The notes: a model not told the origin generated them from the sequence alone. A DNA stretch of 64,000 nucleotides from Larix kaempferi (GCA_027924585.1 BSBM01001662.1:186001-250000); one strand, 5' to 3'. Shown: positions 22,261-35,279, counted from the stretch's first letter. Numbers and translations are program-made.

Positions 22261-22753
22261 GAACGTGCCACGAACGTTTGTGAATCCTTATGTGGATACT
22301 GCGACGATGCTTCGTGGAACTATAAAATATCTTCCACACAGGTGCTGAACCTGCCACGAAAGTTTGGGAGTCCATGTGTGGATACTGGGACGATGTTTCA
22401 TGGGACTATAAAAGAATCATCGTCGCAGGCATTGAATCTACCACAAAATATCGTGAATGTATACGTTGATACTGCCACGAAGTTTCGTGGAAGATTCTAT
22501 GCGAGTGTGGAAAGTGCGTCGATATAGAGACGCAATTTGGTGGCAGGATGTATTTTCCACAGATATGAGAAAACTTGCGTTGTCGACACGTGGCATCAAA
22601 TAAGCGTTGCTATTGCCATGACATGGAATGTTCATGGCTATATCCACGAATCACTTTCCACGAAAAAAATAAACGCCAATCGTTGCAACAGGGATGAAAA
22701 TTTGTGGCTATTAAAACAAACTTTCGTGGCAAATTTTACCATATGTAGTAGTG
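22261..22753. mobile_element. Terminal part of a CACTA-like (En/Spm) DNA transposon
   Basis: Read on the - strand, the segment starting at 22753 begins CACTACTACATATGG, the CACTA start of En/Spm-type inverted repeats. Behind it the short motif CCACGAA or its complement TTCGTGG recurs many times (for example near 22269, 22311, 22355, 22472, 22481, 22646, 22661 and 22732), as expected of subterminal transposase-binding repeats. An 86-87-bp tandem unit starting gaac-tgccacgaa begins at 22261, 22347 and 22434. The opposite terminus was not found in the window, so I cannot say whether it belongs with the gene at 5.6-9.4 kb or is a separate fragment. Confidence 0.6.
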
Positions 22754-23826
22754 TTCTGATCTGGGAATAATCCCTATCCACTTAACTATGGGAAGTACTT
22801 GGGCATAAGCCCTAAAACGCATTGTGAGGAGTACCACAGGAAACCCAAAGTAGCTGGCCCATTGAGAGAACCTGCCAGCGAAAAGGGCAAGGACCCCTAC
22901 CTGATTGACTAGTTCCCACCCGTGAAGTCAACCAAGAGCTGTCGTTTGTGGCAAAGTGGTTATCAATTTTACCTGAACCGTGGAGTGAGGGGTACTTCCC
23001 CAATACGCAAGCGGTCAGACATAATTGGTGGCCGAGTGAATTCCCTGAATCGATAGGAAGCCGCACATACCTGGGGTCCATATCTATTTTCAGTTGAACT
23101 GTTGCCGATCACTTCCACGCTGTTTCATATCCATTCCGAGCCCTTTCAGATCCATTCCGAGCCTTTTTAGATCCATTTTGACAATCGTTCCAGCTCCAGC
23201 CGTTTCAGATCCAACCATTTTTTATCCATTCAGCATTGTTTCAGATCCATCTATTGCCGATCCCTTCCGCGCCATTGCAGATGTATCTGTTTCCGATCCC
23301 TTTCGCGCCGTTACAAATCCATTTTTGAAAAAAATAAAAAAAATAAAAAAAATAAAAATGTTTTTCCGCCATATCTCCTTTGTTTTAACTCTGTTTCCCT
23401 TGAAACTTCTCTGACACCCCTATAATCCCATTCTAGATCTTTCATTCCTGAGGACCCTATCCCAAATTCCACTTCCCAAAGCTAGAAATCTCACATTTTT
23501 CTATTTTTAGGGTTTGCCATAACTCCTTTGATTTTCACCCAACCGGCCTCAACTTTTCCACCGTGTCCATTCCCTATTCTACTTCTTTGTCCCTCTTGAA
23601 CAAATTTTCCCATTGTTTCACCCCGCTTCTGAAATCCTCATTTTCTGCTTCCCTATCCATCAGAAAGTGTCCAAAACCTAGTCAAACCCCAATTACCCAT
23701 CCGGGTTTTTAGCAAATCCAAATTTCCCTTTACTAAATAAGATTTTGTTTGTGTTTTTCTATCCATTCCCAAAAAACAAAAAAAAAACTCCTGGTTATGG
23801 TTGTCACCCACACAGGAGGAAAAACC
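22754..23826. other. Leader or flank upstream of a Gypsy gag
   Basis: No gene. At 23113-23325 there is a degenerate ~20-bp repeat built on ttcagatccattccgagcc (at least eight partial copies). The remainder, C/T-rich to 23826, resembles a retrotransposon leader. I found no LTR boundary or primer site in it. Confidence 0.45.
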
Positions 23827-24971
23827 ATGGAGGAAGCACTTATAGCCATCCAAACCAAACTCCAAGATCTGGATGAAAAAATTCTCAGCCTCCATCTTCA
23901 GCATTCAGCCATGAACAATAATTGACAACAAGAAGCTTCTACAACCAATGCGTTCTCTTCTTCTGGCAATTTTCGTGGTCCGAAGATTGATTTTTCTCAC
24001 TTCAATGGCAGTGATCTGACTGGATGGATATATCGTGCAGAACAGTATTTCAGTCTGCATAGCACTTTTCATGTCCAAAAAGTTCCACTTGCATCCTTTT
24101 CATTTCGAATAGGAATCCCTTCAATGGTACCATTGGTACATCAAGGCTCATGACGAGCCAAAATGGACAAATTTTTGCCAACTCCTTTTGCAACGATTTT
24201 GTCCTAGTTCTTTTGATGACTTCACTGGGGCACTCGCTAAACTTCATCAAATTGGAACCGTGAGAGAGTATCAGACAGAATTTGAGAAACTAGCCAACCA
24301 CATAGAAGGATTGTCTGATGACTTTTACAGGAGTTGTTTTATCAGTGGTCTTAAGGATGAAATCCGCCCAGAGGTCAAAATGTTCTATCCCAACACAATG
24401 ATGGAAGCCCTAGGGTTGGCTAAGTTGGAAGAAGACAAGATTGTCGCCCAATAGCACTCTAAACCCACTATTGTTCCCTTCCGAAATATGGGTTCTCAAC
24501 GACCTCCCATCCTGCCAGCTCCTTGACCAACTCCTATCAAGCATTTGTTTGAAACAAAGATGCAGGTACACAGAGAAAAAGGGCTTTGTTATAATTGTAA
24601 TGAAAAATTCACTCGGGGACATAGATGTGTTCAACAAAACCTCTATCTCTTGAATGTGGATTCTCCTCCCGCCTCTGAAGTTGGTGAAGAAGCTCCAGAT
24701 ACACTAGATGATCAGGTCAACATTCAGGAGCTACATATTGACTTCCCATCTCAGGAAGACCACCCATAGATATCTCTCCATGCTTTATCCAGTGTCACCA
24801 CCCCCCAAACCATGCGGGTTAGGGGTTACTTCAAGAATCTTCCTCTTACAATACTCATTGATTCTGGTAGCACTCATAACTTCATTGACCCTCGGATTGC
24901 CAAACTGGCTGATTTTTTTGTCCATCCATGCTCTAACATTGAAGTCATGGTTGCCAATGGGAGCACCTTAC
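23827..24971 (+). pseudogene. Ty3/Gypsy gag-protease, interrupted by another element
   Basis: Starts at ATG 23827 (MEEALIAIQTKLQDLDEKIL, a short coiled coil). The gag capsid core begins with HFNGSDLTGWIYRAEQYF near 24000; a frame change near 24105 leads to ESLQWYHWYIKAHDEPKW and then LAKLHQIGTVREYQTEFEKL and GLSDDFYRSCFISGLKDEI, standard Retrotrans_gag motifs. A zinc knuckle CYNCNEKFTRGHRC lies at about 24584-24625. The protease shows ILIDSGSTHNFIDPRIAK (about 24850), with the D-S-G active site. In-frame stops at 23923, 24452, 24524 and 24767 all fit C-to-T change. Coding stops abruptly at 24971 where a TGTAATGCCCC LTR begins, so the rest of pol lies beyond that insertion or is lost. Confidence 0.85.
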
Positions 24972-27971
24972 TGTAATGCCCCATATTTTCATTAGGCATA
25001 TTTATCAGTTAGACACACTGTACTTTATTTGCTTATTATCTGTTGAACTCAGCTCAACTGAGTACACTTTATTATGACATGATGGACCCAAGTATATGAT
25101 GTTATTGTGTTTTATGATTTCACTATGTTTATGATGTTACGATGCTTATGATGATACCAGGATTTTAATTATTAGGATGTTATTATTCTGATAATGTTAT
25201 TATATTATGCAGTTATGATGTTGTAGTTATCATGAGATTCCTTTCTTTCACACTGACAATGTATGTTTAATTGCCATCCTTGATGAAATATGAAATATAT
25301 GATGTTGTACGTGGATTCCATCCTATGATGAAATTGATAGAACTGTTATATTCCATGCATACCTGTGATGAGATAAAATTGTGACGTGAAATAAAATGAT
25401 GTTGATGATATGGATCAATTGGTGATCGAATGGAAATGCTTGTTATAAAATGTGTATTTTGCAGAATACTAACCTACAGGACACAAGGGCTATGGGATAG
25501 CCGAATACTTGATCTGATATATGGGATAAGAACCTGTCCATGCAGTAAACCCTAGCAATCGAAATTGATGATACGATGACACGGTCCGATAATCTTGATA
25601 GCAACAAAGTATGATTTGATAAGGGTGTAGACCCAGTATGTTGAGATGGATGGATGTATTTCCCACCCTATGTTTCTATGATACCTGGGGTCGTGGGAGG
25701 GCCGTGCTGAGACACGCTCCCCAAGTTCTTGTGATGACGATGGTCGGATGCCTTCTAGGAGAGGCTAGGTCCACTAGTTAGCCGATGCTACCGCTCGCAG
25801 GTTCTATGTGGTCAGGTCAGTATAGCTGGCACCCACTTTTGTACTAGCAGAGGAAGGATAGGGAGGATGTGGACGTAGGTTAGGATGGGAGGATATGTTA
25901 TTTAGTACTGTTGAGGGTTGGGTATTCGCTGATCTTGAGTTAGTGGTAGTAGGTAGCTTTCCTTGTACTTGATTGATTGAACAAATGTAATCATAAAGAT
26001 AATGAAATGAAATATTAAAGGTTAACTGATAAAATGACCGATGATGTTTTAGTAATGTTGTGATAGATATATACTTGTTCTGTTTGCATGAAGTATTATT
26101 AGTATTAGTTAGTTGTTAAGCATAGGAAATATGATGTATGTTTATAGTACTTGTCAAACCTGTGCATACGCTGGCCAGCATGCACATTTTGTACATGTGC
26201 GATAGTATCTATTTACAACATACTTATAAGGATTTAACAATGCTATAAGTTGTCATAGGTAACCAAGTTAAGGAGTTAGTAAACGACTTAAGTAATATAT
26301 GATCAAGATGCTAATGTGTAAAATAAGTTAATTAGTCTTTGTATGTAAACAATGTAATGAACAATTAAAATAAGTTTCTTCAATTGTAAGTATACTCAAC
26401 TGAAGGTGTCGTCAGTATGAAGCCAATATATGAAGTCAATATGAAGTATAACATCAGTATGAAGTATAACGTCAGTATGAAGTCAATATGAAGTATAACA
26501 GTTAAACATTAATACTGGAAGAGTGTACTACTTAATTATTGATCATGATTAATTAAACCATTAAAAGTATTTCGTTTATTAATACACAAAGGTACTATGT
26601 GATATTGGATCATTTATCGATTAAACAAATGAATATTGTTATTCATTATTCACAATTAACTTAATTACTATTATTATTAATTATTATTATTAATTATTAT
26701 TATTGTTATTATTATTATTATTTAATTAATAATAATAATGATAATAATCCTTTTTATAAAGCATAGTGGATTGAATAATTTATTAAATAGATTATTCATT
26801 TAAGTAATTGACAAAATCATTCCAAGTAAATTAAAAGATTTGTTTAAATAAATTATTGAGTAATTGGATTTGTTTTCATGTTAATTGAAAAAAAAAGAAC
26901 AATAAATCAATGAATAAAATAAAGGAGATACGAGGGATATGATTACTATATGATACTAATGAATAAAGTTGATTTAACAATAAACTATACGATATGATTA
27001 CTAGAATTTATTACAAGTTAGAACATTTAGTTTTGAATCGAGATGTGGGTACAAACATTTAAGATTTATGTCATTTCATATCTTGAAAGGTCACACAAAA
27101 TATATATTATTTAAAACACTTAACTAAGCGGTGGAGTGATTTTAATATTATTTAAAATTGTCTTGGGAGTTTAAATATAATTCATAATTATCTTGCTTCG
27201 ATTAAACAAAAGGAATTCAAATCTAAACTAGAAATTCAATAATTCCACTGCTCGAGAGAAACTTGGATGATTTAAAATAATATATAATCATCATTTTACC
27301 TTGAAAAGGGTGTTGCATTAATGATTTATACTTCCAAAAACCATGACAGCTAGGGCGGTGGAGTGACAAGGAAGTTATGAATTTATGAAGGAGGAAAATT
27401 TCTATAAAGGGAAGATTGAACGAAGTAGTCAAGGAGGATGGGAAAAAGTGGGAGGACTGGTATTGAGAAGTGAAATAGTCTGAGGAGGGGGAAAAACTCG
27501 AGGATTGGAGGAGGGATAAAACTCCACTGAGGAGGGGAACAACTCGATTGAGGATGAGGCTGCTATTGAGATTATCGGTCTGTGGGTTCGGGGGCTACGA
27601 AATCCGTTGATTTCCTAGGGTCAGCAAGATAATAGCTGATTGGCAGGGTCGACATCATTTCGGATTGCTAAGGGAACCTACAGAATCCACTACATAAATC
27701 TTCTTATCTTACTGCAATCTACGGATCTAGGTATTTTACTGAGTTAGCTTAAATAAAATGTATTTTCTTTTATTTTCAAATTATGTATGTTAAAAGAAAG
27801 AGTTAAAATGAAAAGTCAAGTTTATGTTTATTTATTTGCAGAGACATATAAACATATAGAAAACAGAAACATAGACACTTGATTTTTTATTTTTTTTTTA
27901 CAGAAAATAGAAAAAACTTGGTATTTACATGAATACGAAATAGAGACCCAGTGCCAAGGTTGGGCACTACA
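24972..27971 (+). repeat. 5' LTR, 3000 bp, of a third LTR retrotransposon
   Basis: It starts TGTAATGCCCCATAT directly inside the protease of the element at 23827 and ends GGGCACTACA, so it has TG..CA ends, and is followed after two bases by a tRNA-Met primer site. Such long LTRs are known in some chromovirus groups (Del/Tekay type), but no coding part is present to confirm this. It contains a TTA/ATT microsatellite (about 26665-26745) and a short array of agtatgaagtataac (26400-26500). No second copy is present in the window. Confidence 0.75.
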
Positions 27972-27973
27972 TT

Positions 27974-27986
27974 TGGTATCAGAGCC
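27974..27986 (+). other. Primer-binding site (tRNA-iMet)
   Basis: TGGTATCAGAGCC is the classical plant LTR-retrotransposon site complementary to the 3' end of initiator tRNA-Met. It lies two bases after the LTR end at 27971. Confidence 0.9.
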
Positions 27987-29888
27987 TTAGGCTTGAAAAC
28001 TCGGACCTTACGGCCTATTCACACCCAAATATATATATATATATATATCCTGGAAATTATAGGTATCTAATTTTTGCAAAAAAAGAAAGAGAATTACACT
28101 AATCCGTCTTTCCAATAGTTGTAACCACTTGTAAACTACCTGCACTCACAGAATGAAACAAAGATATATTTAGTGTTTTTTTTTTATATAACATATAGCA
28201 AGAGAGTTCTAAACAAACAAAAAAACATCTTAATACTTTTAAACATGAAACATGAAAAAGCCAGAAAATGAATACCAGTAAGTTGTAAACAAGTAGACAA
28301 ATCCAATTTCAATCAGTCGGTTAAGCATTAAATCCTACGATAGCCATAACAATTTACGGCTTCACTCTCCCAATTCAGATCCACATCGATAATTATTTCA
28401 GCGCCTCGTCTCACTATAATGAATCTGTCAGAATTAAGATTGAATAAGAGTCTAACTAGATGATCCAAGGGTATCGCAAATTAAAACAGAAATTACATTT
28501 AGAGAAAAAAATGTGCAACAAAACTACACACAATAGCTACAATCTAGACACAGATCTAACTTAGATTTCAAAATGACTGTTTGTTATATCTCCGTTCAAT
28601 TCCCAAATTACTATGAAATTGCAAAACAAATCAATAGTGTTCAATATCCTAAGTACAACACGAAACATACAAGAAGTTACGCTCCCATGAGTTATACTCA
28701 TTACGTTAAAACTCTTAATCTCTTGAGAATCGAACTTTGGACCACACGGTACTAATAATTTCCGGGACGTATGAATCGATTCCATCAACTATTAACAACA
28801 GGGGAAACTCCTTACTATATTAAACAACTTTCTATTAATTGAGGCTCCCAATTAATTAGTCGGTCGAGGGTGGTCGAAAACTCGCTCGTTTTGGGTGAGA
28901 AACAATTAGTGACTGGGACGAGAGCTACCCAGTTTCCAGAGCAAAACCCAAAGCTCACAAGTGGCTGGCCTCATATGAAATAGGTGATGATAAATATTGT
29001 CTACGATCGTGCTCCAGCTAGAGGCTAGTGGACCGAAAGGAGTGTGTTTTGCCAGACAATTGCTATAAATAGCCTTCCTGTGTTGTGGCCTTTCTCGACG
29101 AGAGCAGCCTGGCCAGGACGTTTTACAAACGTGGGAGTTTGGATAACTGATGCCCTAGTGAATGGTGTAGTGCCCAGTTGAAATTCTCCAGAGTTGATAA
29201 TTGAACTTCTATATTTTATTTCACATAATTGGATTCTTCGCAAGCCCTAAGACTCTTTTACGAATATCAATCTAAATTTTCCCCAAAATAAATAAACCTC
29301 GGCGATAATTTCATAAATCCACTCAGCCAACTACATCTTTCAAATTCTCCATAAAAAAAAGAAATAAAAATAAAAAAACCTGTTGGACAAGGGAAACTTA
29401 CACGACCTCGCAAAACCTATCCGCAGGACCCGACATTGTCGAAATTCTGGAGAAATTATTAACCAACTAGGGGACAACTACACAGAAAAATGAAAGCCTT
29501 CAATATTAGCAGATGGTCGCGTGAACAAAACGTTGAGAGTATACCTACATTTCATATAGAACTCAGAATTGACAACATTCTCTCATATCGCGGGACCATA
29601 CGTAGACCTCCCACAGACCTCTCACAGGCCGGCCAATGCGGTCGAGCTTCCCATATGCTCCTTCCCTCATGTGATTATGAGCTATGACCCATATTACCTC
29701 TCATAGAATCACTCGCCTTACAGAGTTACAGAGCCTAAAGGGAAGTGAAACCTAGGAAGACTACCAGGCTCGCGTGCGGGAGACGAAGCACCGTTTAGAA
29801 GAGGGAGGTACCCCACGGTGGTTAATGGGGAGGGGCATGCATGCAACCCGCGTGGCTGGCATGCAGCCCAGGCCTTCTCGTGGCTTCC
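27987..29888. other. Internal remnant behind the primer site, no coding
   Basis: gag is expected here but no frame longer than about 75 codons exists and none shows gag motifs. A short AT microsatellite lies at 28028-28048. The last 400 bp are richer in GC and end directly before TGTAGTGCCCC at 29889, an LTR-like start. The element behind the 3-kb LTR is therefore truncated or non-coding. Confidence 0.5.
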
Positions 29889-31751
29889 TGTAGTGCCCCT
29901 AGACTTTTGTAGACATTGAGGGCACCTGCTGAGTGACCCGGCCGATTGAAACATTAATTAAATAACCTTTTGGCCTTATTTTTGAGTATGTGTATCTGAA
30001 CTATTGATGTAAATGAATAATTGCATATGTTAAACGATTAGCTATGACTATGGAAAATTATTTTGATGGATAATGCTTAACGACTAGCTGTACAGTGATT
30101 ATGTAATTGTTGACGAAATGTATATTTGATTAGATGAATAAGAAGTTTGAATAAATCATAAATGTTTAACAATACTAGATTTAGAAATCAGATGATGATT
30201 ATTGAGGACAGTACTACTAATAACTTGTTGTGAGAAGTGTGTGTAGAAACAAGTGAGACGGTTCACCAACGGACACACAAAGGAACATGAAGGGCCATAG
30301 AGTACGGGTAAATAACACACAAGGGGAGCGACGACGATGTCGACTTCCGACAAGAATACCACGCATGAGAAGATAAGCACTGATCCACTTGCTCAAGAGG
30401 AATGCCTGAGGGCGTACGAGGTGGTCCACGACGGAGCTGGTCACGTACGAGTTGAGGAGCGTGCAGTGAGAACGGACTCACTCCTCAGCGCCATTAGTCC
30501 CTAGATAGCATGTAGACGGAGGATGGATGGTAACGATTCCTAAAATCCCTACAAGAGTTCCCGCAAGTCAAAACAGAAAGATGGTGGCAGAAGGGCCCAA
30601 CGATGCGGTACACTGTCGAGAACAGAAAGAATGGATGCAAGGACCCAACGAGGTGGTACCATGCCAAGGAATAGAAAACATGGATGATTGGAACCGATGG
30701 AGTGGTTCCATGTCAGGGGATTAAAAATTAAGGAACCAGGAGCCCAACGACGCGGCACCGTGATCCTAGTGAGTTTGATTGTTAAATTAAACTGCATAAA
30801 AACTTAGGAGAATAACTCTAGATTATTACTTAGCAAATGCATAACAATAGCTTAGACATTTGCACATGAATAGTTATTTTTGTTGAGCATTTAAAATAAT
30901 AGAAATTATTATTTAGGAGCAAAATACATTAGACACCTAGTCAACTAAAAGCTAGGAGTTGATTAAGATATCTGGGGGACAAACTAGAGAAAACTTAGGG
31001 ATGTAGGTGCACTTCCCAGAGAAACTGACACTTGGATGGGTGAGTGTTTTAATTAAATAAATAATTAAAAATATTTAATTATGCATGAAGCGACATATGT
31101 CGCAGGAGATTTCCCTTTATAAGGAAGGCTTAAGGAATGGGTAAGGGGCCCATAATTTGGACGATTGTCGTAATTTTCGAATGCCTCAAGACTTGCTGCT
31201 ATCTAAGGGTTTGGCTAAGAAATCGTGGTGGGAAGGGAAGCCCAAGCGGAATTTCTGAAATACTTGTGTGAACTCTACGGCCCTTATAGCTTGGGGGTCT
31301 GGAAGGAAGTAGAGTACTTCCAGAGTGGTTGGGTGGTTAACCGAGGTGTCCGCCGGTGATCAGGTGAAGCTGTCAGCAAAGTACAGTGAGGATTGTCTTC
31401 AACACTATCGTCAAGCCTTTCCAAGCGACTATGGAAGAGGTAACCCTGATGTTTTATGAATTTTATATATTCTGTATATTTTATCTGGATTAAAAGAAAA
31501 ATGTTTGTGAATTATAATTTTATGTTCTTTGTTTAATATCGATGTAAAACTGTAGATCTGCACCTTGCGTCTATTTATGACATGTTGTTGTATGTGGAAT
31601 CATATATACAATAAATCTCTACATTCTAGTGTATAGAGAAACGCTGGTAGATCTGACCATTCTGATAAAAAAATAAAGTTCTGTATGTGCAAATTATTTG
31701 ATTTAGTTAAATGTTAATAATTTTATTTATGAATATATATATCCCTCTGTT
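29889..31751 (+). repeat. LTR-like segment beginning TGTAGTGCCCC
   Basis: Its start resembles the TGTAATGCCCC start of the LTR at 24972, and a primer-site-like string TGGTATTGAGAGCGG begins at 31752. The end before that string (ccctctgtt) lacks the usual CA, so the right border is uncertain. It may be a solo or broken LTR whose primer region was later amplified in tandem. Confidence 0.4.
30574..30769. repeat. 49-bp tandem array, four copies
   Basis: Copies start at 30574, 30623, 30672 and 30721 (cagaaagatgg..., cagaaagaatgg..., tagaaaacatgg..., ttaaaaattaagg...), each carrying a gcccaacga-gcggtaccNtg-like core. The period is exactly 49. Confidence 0.8.
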
Positions 31752-32400
31752 TGGTATTGAGAGCGGATCGAAATGAAATTTTATTGATTTTATTTATAAA
31801 TATATATATATCTCTCTGTTTGGTATTGAGAGTGGATCGAACTGAAATGAGGGTAGATCCGGCTATTCTGATAGAAAAATAAAGTTATGTATGTGCAAAT
31901 TATTTGATTCAATTAAATGTTATTAATTTTATTTATGAATATATATATCCCTCTGTTTGGTATTGAGAGCGGATCGAAATGAAATGTTATTGATTTTATT
32001 TATAAATATATATATATCTCTCTGTTTGGTATTGAGAGTGGATCGAACTGAAATGAGGGTAGATCCGGCTATTCTGATAGAAAAATAAAGTTCTGTATGT
32101 GCAAATTATTTGATTCAGTTAAATGTTCTTAATTTTATTTATGAATATATATATCCCTCTGTTTGGTATTGAGAGCGGATCGAAATGAAATGTTCTTGAT
32201 TTTATTTATAAATATATATATATATATCTCTGTTTGGTATTGAGAGCGGATCAAACTGAAATGAGGGTAGATCCGGCTATTCTGGTAGAAAAATGAAGTT
32301 CTGTATGGGAAAAATTATTTGATTCAGTTAAATATCATCAGTTTTATTTATAAGTATATATATTCCTCTGTCTTCGTGTTGGGAGCGGATCGAACTAGCT
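31650..32400. repeat. 206-bp tandem array that multiplies a primer-site-like motif
   Basis: Units start at aaagtt 31675, 31881, 32087 and about 32294 (periods 206, 206, about 207). Each full unit has two sub-repeats with tttatttatRaatatatat and tggtattgagagcggatcg. That last motif begins at 31752, 31821, 31958, 32027, 32164 and 32234, with a degenerate seventh near 32370. Confidence 0.9.
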
Positions 32401-32564
32401 TAAATCCTGAGTTAGATATGAGAACTGGCCATATCATCTAGCACTTAATTAGTTCGTTCAGTTCATCTTCGGTCAAGGAACGATTGCGTCCTGGTTCATG
32501 TCTCGGCGGCCCATTCTACCCTAGTTAGATCGATTATGCATTATGGTTGTATCCGATCTTGGGT

Positions 32565-32935
32565 TGGGATTTGTAAATTTAAGAGATTTCATTGATCCCC
32601 TTAAAAGCTCTAGATCCTGTAACTACATTATAGTTACAGTGGTTAATGTTTCGCTTTGGGATTTGTAAACTTCAGAGATTTCGTTGATCCCCTTAAAAGC
32701 TCCAGATCCTGTAACTACATTATAGTTACAGTGGTTAATGTTTCGCTTTGGGATTTGTAAACTTCAGAGATTTCGTTGATCCCCTTAAAAGCTCCAGATC
32801 CTGTAACTACATTATAGTTACAGTGGTTAATGTTTCGCTTTGGGATTTGTAAATCGCAGAGATTTCATTGATTCACTTAAAAGCTCTAGATCCTGTAACT
32901 GCATTATAGTTACAGTGGTTAATGTTTCGCTTGGG
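32565..32935. repeat. 92-bp tandem array A
   Basis: Units starting tgggatttgtaaa lie at 32565, 32657, 32749 and 32841, with a broken fifth at 32932. Each contains the inverted repeat gtaactacattatagttac. The middle copies look identical, so amplification was recent. Confidence 0.92.
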
Positions 32936-33280
32936 ACTGCATTACTACGTGAATATTTTGTGATCGATTCCCTTCAAGACTTCAGATCATGTAACTGATA
33001 AATAGTTACAGAGGTCAACTCTGCATTACTCGATTCAGAGATCGAGTTCTGGTCTTTTTGTCTAAAGCTACTTTAGTTTCTGGTTTCTCACTCCACAGTA
33101 CCGTAAAAAGAGTAAAACGCGGTGACCTTATGGTGGAGAAATTCAATCCTCAGAGTGGTTCTGTCCATGGATCATCTCTGGAAGAGATTGGATTAAGGTT
33201 GAAAATGAAGAATAACTAGGATTACCGAATACCCCGCTGATAGTTCAATAGGTAACGAATTCAATGGTCGTTAAGCACCT

Positions 33281-33600
33281 CTATCCACGGTGAAATCTCG
33301 CTGCTAATCAGAACTGGCGTTTTACCTCAATCCCTGAATCATCGATCCAATCCCGGAACCCTGATCGATTGGCTATCCACAGTGAAATCTCGCTGCTAAT
33401 CAGAACTAGCGGTTTACCTCGATCCCTAAATCGCCGATCCAATCCCGAAACCCTGATCGATTGGCTATCCACGGTGAAATCTCGCTGCTAATCAGAATTG
33501 GCGTTTTACCTCAATCCCTGAATCGCTGATCCAAACCCTAAACCCTGATCGATTGGCTACCCACGGTGTAATCTCGCTGTTAATTATCCTTATGATGAAC
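33281..33600. repeat. 92-bp tandem array B
   Basis: Units starting ctatccacggtgaaatctcg lie at 33281, 33373, 33465 and, partly, 33557, exactly 92 bp apart. The sequence is unrelated to array A although the period is the same. Confidence 0.92.
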
Positions 33601-34351
33601 CTTAGACTCCATTAACGGTGACTAGTAGTTCTGGCAGAGTGGTGCAGCAATGATTACCAACTCAGTCGACACGTGTCTAAGTTATCACGGTGGAGTAGAG
33701 TTATGTTCTGGTTGGCACCGTCTCAAAAACTATTTATGTTTGCATGAAGTCAGTTCATACTTGATGCACTATTTTTTATTAAAATTTAAGATAGGTGGTT
33801 GGCATGCAAGGGATAATCCATAGGCTGCCAATACAATGTAATATCGAGAAAAGTTCTGCGTCTTTTTATTAAATTGAACACTTTTCATTATTGAGGTTTT
33901 GAACCCTAGCGTTGCATGATTTAGGAGGAAATAGATGTGGTTATCCATAGGTAAAAGAAATTAATATTATTCTGGTTACAATCTGTTATTATATGATCAC
34001 TTATTTTTAAATTTGAAAAACAAACAAAGAATTGCTCATTCATATGTACAAGAAAGTGATATTATAATGAACAGCATTTTGTTATATTATAATGGATGAT
34101 AATTATAATGAATGTGGTCAAAATCCCTTTTTTTTGTTTATATTATAATGAATGCTAGTTATAATTCTTTTTTATAGGATTACAATAATGGAAAATAATT
34201 GCTCTCAACGGTTTCTTATGCAAGAGAAAGTAATACGATACATGAATAATATTTGGTTTTATTATAACGAACGTTAGTTACAATTCTTGTTATATAATTA
34301 TTGATTCTTGGTTTTATGGTTACTTTTAAAATAGAAAAAGAATCACTCTAG

Positions 34352-34981
34352 GAATGGAATGCATTTAAGGATATAAATGAATGTATCATAATCACATTAT
34401 TAAAATGAAAGGCATTTGGAGAATATCGCCATAATATCTCTTCACTATGTTTATTTATAATATATCACATTCTACATCTTGGTTAACAGAATGTCCTATA
34501 GTTATTTTGTGGTTAAAGGATTTCATTGTATCTAGTAATATTTAATTTGGATTAGCATTTGGAGAATGGAATGAATTTAAGGATATAAATGAATGTATCA
34601 TAATCACATTATTAGAATGAAAGGCATTTGGAGAATATCGCGAGAATATCTCTTCACTATGTTTATTTATAATATATCACATTCTACATCTTGGTTAACA
34701 GAATGTCCTATAATTATTTTGTGGTTAAAGTATTTCATTGTATCTAGTAATATTTAATTTGGATTAGCATTTGGAGAATGGAATGAATTTAAGGATATAA
34801 ATGAATGTATCATAATCACATTATTAGAATGAAAGGCATTTGGAGAATATCGCCATAATATCTCTTCACTATGTTTATTTATAATATATCACATTCTACA
34901 TCTTGGTTAATAGAATGACCTATAATTATTTTGTGGTTAAAGGATTTCATTGTATCTAGTAATATTTAATTTGGATTATTT
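34352..34981. repeat. 212-bp tandem array, three copies
   Basis: Units starting gaatggaatg lie at 34352, 34564 and 34776, exactly 212 bp apart, almost identical and AT-rich. They have no ORF. Confidence 0.92.
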
Positions 34982-35279
34982 TGTGAAAGTAGATATGCAT
35001 TTTCATTTGTATAAAAGAAATGTTACATATTTTATAAATAGTTTTAAGAAGATATATTCGATCACGTTATACTTAGTCACAATGCACTAAGTTCCAATAC
35101 ATTAGCAAGCTATAGTGTTACTACTTCTCCCCTTAAATTATCCCTAATCACCATGGTATATTTGATTACTTTAGTAACACTTTCGATTTGTCATGGACTA
35201 AATAAGTTAGGCACATGTCCTAACCTATTAAATAGGAAAGTATATTGTGTTTATTAACAAAAAAAAATTTCTTACCTTG

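Noticed and set aside
32565-33600. CRISPR-like regular repeats
   Set aside because: Units are contiguous 92-bp tandem copies without unique spacers, and the DNA is eukaryotic.
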